A stretch of DNA of 64,000 nt from Helopsaltes ochotensis. Lineage: Eukaryota; Chordata; Aves; Passeriformes; Locustellidae. The position numbers were made by a program, and so were the translations under genes. Location of the stretch: assembly GCA_013400155.1 (NCBI GenBank), contig VXBM01000009.1, forward strand, positions 2,322,476 through 2,386,475. Direction: 5' to 3'. Positions within the stretch are counted from its first letter, which is position 1; each line of letters opens with the position of its first letter. Positions 63,408 to 64,000 of this stretch are shown in pieces. The notes under the pieces were generated by a model. The model searched no databases, was not told the origin of the DNA, and worked only from the letters and a program-made list of their open reading frames with translations.

Positions 63408-63826
63408 ATTAAAACATCTTTAAACATCTCCCCACTCCTTCCAACTTCCTGGGCTTAACTTCAGTCCTGAGTTCTCTACCCCAAGCAGGATGAGTGGGCT
63501 GTTAATGTGGCTGTGGTCAGTTCATCATATGTGGACTCTGCTGCTCCTTCCTTCTTAGCAGAATGACTCCTCGCAGTCTTCCCGTGCTCCATCGTGGGTT
63601 TCCTTCCAGGGGAGACAGTCATCCATGAACTTTTCCAGCATGAGTCCCTCCTCCAAGCTGCAATTCCTCACAAAGTGCTCCAATGTGGGTCCCTTCCACA
63701 GGGTGCAGCCCGTCAGGAACAGGATGCTTCGGTGTGGATCCCCCATGGAGTCAGAAGTCCTCCAGCAAACCTGCTCCAGTGTGGGCTCATCTCTCCATGG
63801 GGCCACAGGTCCTGTTGTCATGGGTG
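63408..63826 (-). mobile_element. LTR fragment, same family as 33293-34364, antisense
   Basis: The segment carries the same series as 33530-33860: GCTGTGGTCAGTTCATCATA, TCCTTCCAGGGGAGACAGTC, GCTCCAATGTGGGTCCCTTC, GTCAGGAACAGGATGCTTCG, CCAGCAAACCTGCTCCAGTG and GGGCTCATCTCTCCATGGGG. It is in the same orientation but stops near 63826, missing the 5' half of the LTR. The two copies have different numbers of the internal 'CTCCARYRTGGG' units. Short frames on both strands (63555-63873) fall inside the element and are not genes. Confidence 0.85.
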
Positions 63827-64000
63827 AGAGGGGGAGCTACAGACAAAGTTCATTAAAGAAGCCATCCCACTGAGTCTCGAGGTGCTGAGAGGAACCCTTC
63901 CGTTCTGAACTCCTCTGCAGAGAGAAGCCTTGGTGAGGCTAGATCTGATCTTAGCTCCGTATCTCAGATGTGAACTTAAGAATGAGTTCATTGGCTGGTG
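63827..64000. repeat. Unclassified dispersed repeat, cut by window end
   Basis: After the LTR fragment the sequence changes to a unit ending at the window edge with CTTAAGAATGAGTTCATTGG. The last 46 bases agree at 38 of 46 positions with 61261-61306 by direct comparison, so this is a dispersed family. The start at 63827 is only the end of the neighbouring LTR, not a proven border. It may be another LTR. Confidence 0.5.

Larger units (their letters stand above)
53001..64000 (+). other. DDX10: DDX10 intron, continues beyond window
   Basis: This sequence follows the GTAAGG donor of the 57-bp exon. I could not find the expected terminal DDX10 exon (an acidic run with a DW motif, then a serine-rich tail), so the intron is inferred to exceed 11 kb. 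It contains a 140-bp assembly gap at 55301-55440, an unexplained minus-strand open frame at 57546-57938, and antisense LTR fragments at 59.0-59.5, 62.4-62.7 and 63.4-63.8 kb. I see no gene in 53001-55300, 55441-57545, 57940-58990, 59465-62390 or 62665-63405. A possible terminal exon hidden in the gap cannot be excluded, but 140 bp is too short for the whole C-terminus. Confidence 0.7.

Noticed and set aside
1..64000. CRISPR arrays, bacterial operons, phage or plasmid features, rRNA
   Set aside because: None are present: the base composition, spliced exons, CR1 elements and LTRs identify vertebrate intronic DNA, and the only tandem repeats are a 40-bp minisatellite, a 45-bp AT-rich repeat and microsatellites.

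Overview
The window is AT-rich vertebrate nuclear DNA, almost certainly from a bird and probably a passerine or relative. The evidence is CR1 LINE 3' ends in both orientations, solo LTRs of families I recognise from songbird genomes, short AT-rich introns with GT-AG exons, and no dense coding. There is no bacterial, phage, plasmid or CRISPR content.

The only gene I can support is the 3' part of DDX10, a nucleolar DEAD-box RNA helicase related to yeast Dbp4, on the + strand. Three consecutive coding exons are visible at 36496-36609, 38760-38921 and 52944-53000. Each has a clean AG acceptor and a GTAAG-type donor. Their joined reading frame matches the basic and acidic C-terminal extension of DDX10, downstream of the helicase core. 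All three are phase 0 and multiples of three (38, 54 and 19 codons). The helicase-core exons should lie left of the window and the terminal exon right of it. Most of the window is therefore intron: more than 36 kb upstream, 2.2 kb and 14.0 kb between the exons, and at least 11 kb downstream.

Region by region: 1-18 kb is unique AT-rich intron with several truncated CR1 copies, including a head-to-tail pair at 2.9-3.5 kb. 18.9-19.4 kb and 28.3-28.9 kb hold two sense-oriented solo LTRs with intact polyadenylation signals. 32.1-34.4 kb holds a 40-bp minisatellite and a 1.07-kb antisense LTR. 36.5-53 kb carries the three exons, with a palindromic 45-bp tandem repeat, a G-quadruplex-like run and three CR1 pieces between or near them. 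53-64 kb has an assembly gap, an unexplained minus-strand open frame at 57.5-57.9 kb, and a cluster of antisense LTR fragments at 59.0-59.5, 62.4-62.7 and 63.4-63.8 kb.

I found no previously undescribed multi-gene system. The items most worth checking are the antisense open frame at 57546-57938, the in-frame skippable DDX10 exons, and the sense LTRs that place poly(A) signals inside a long intron.
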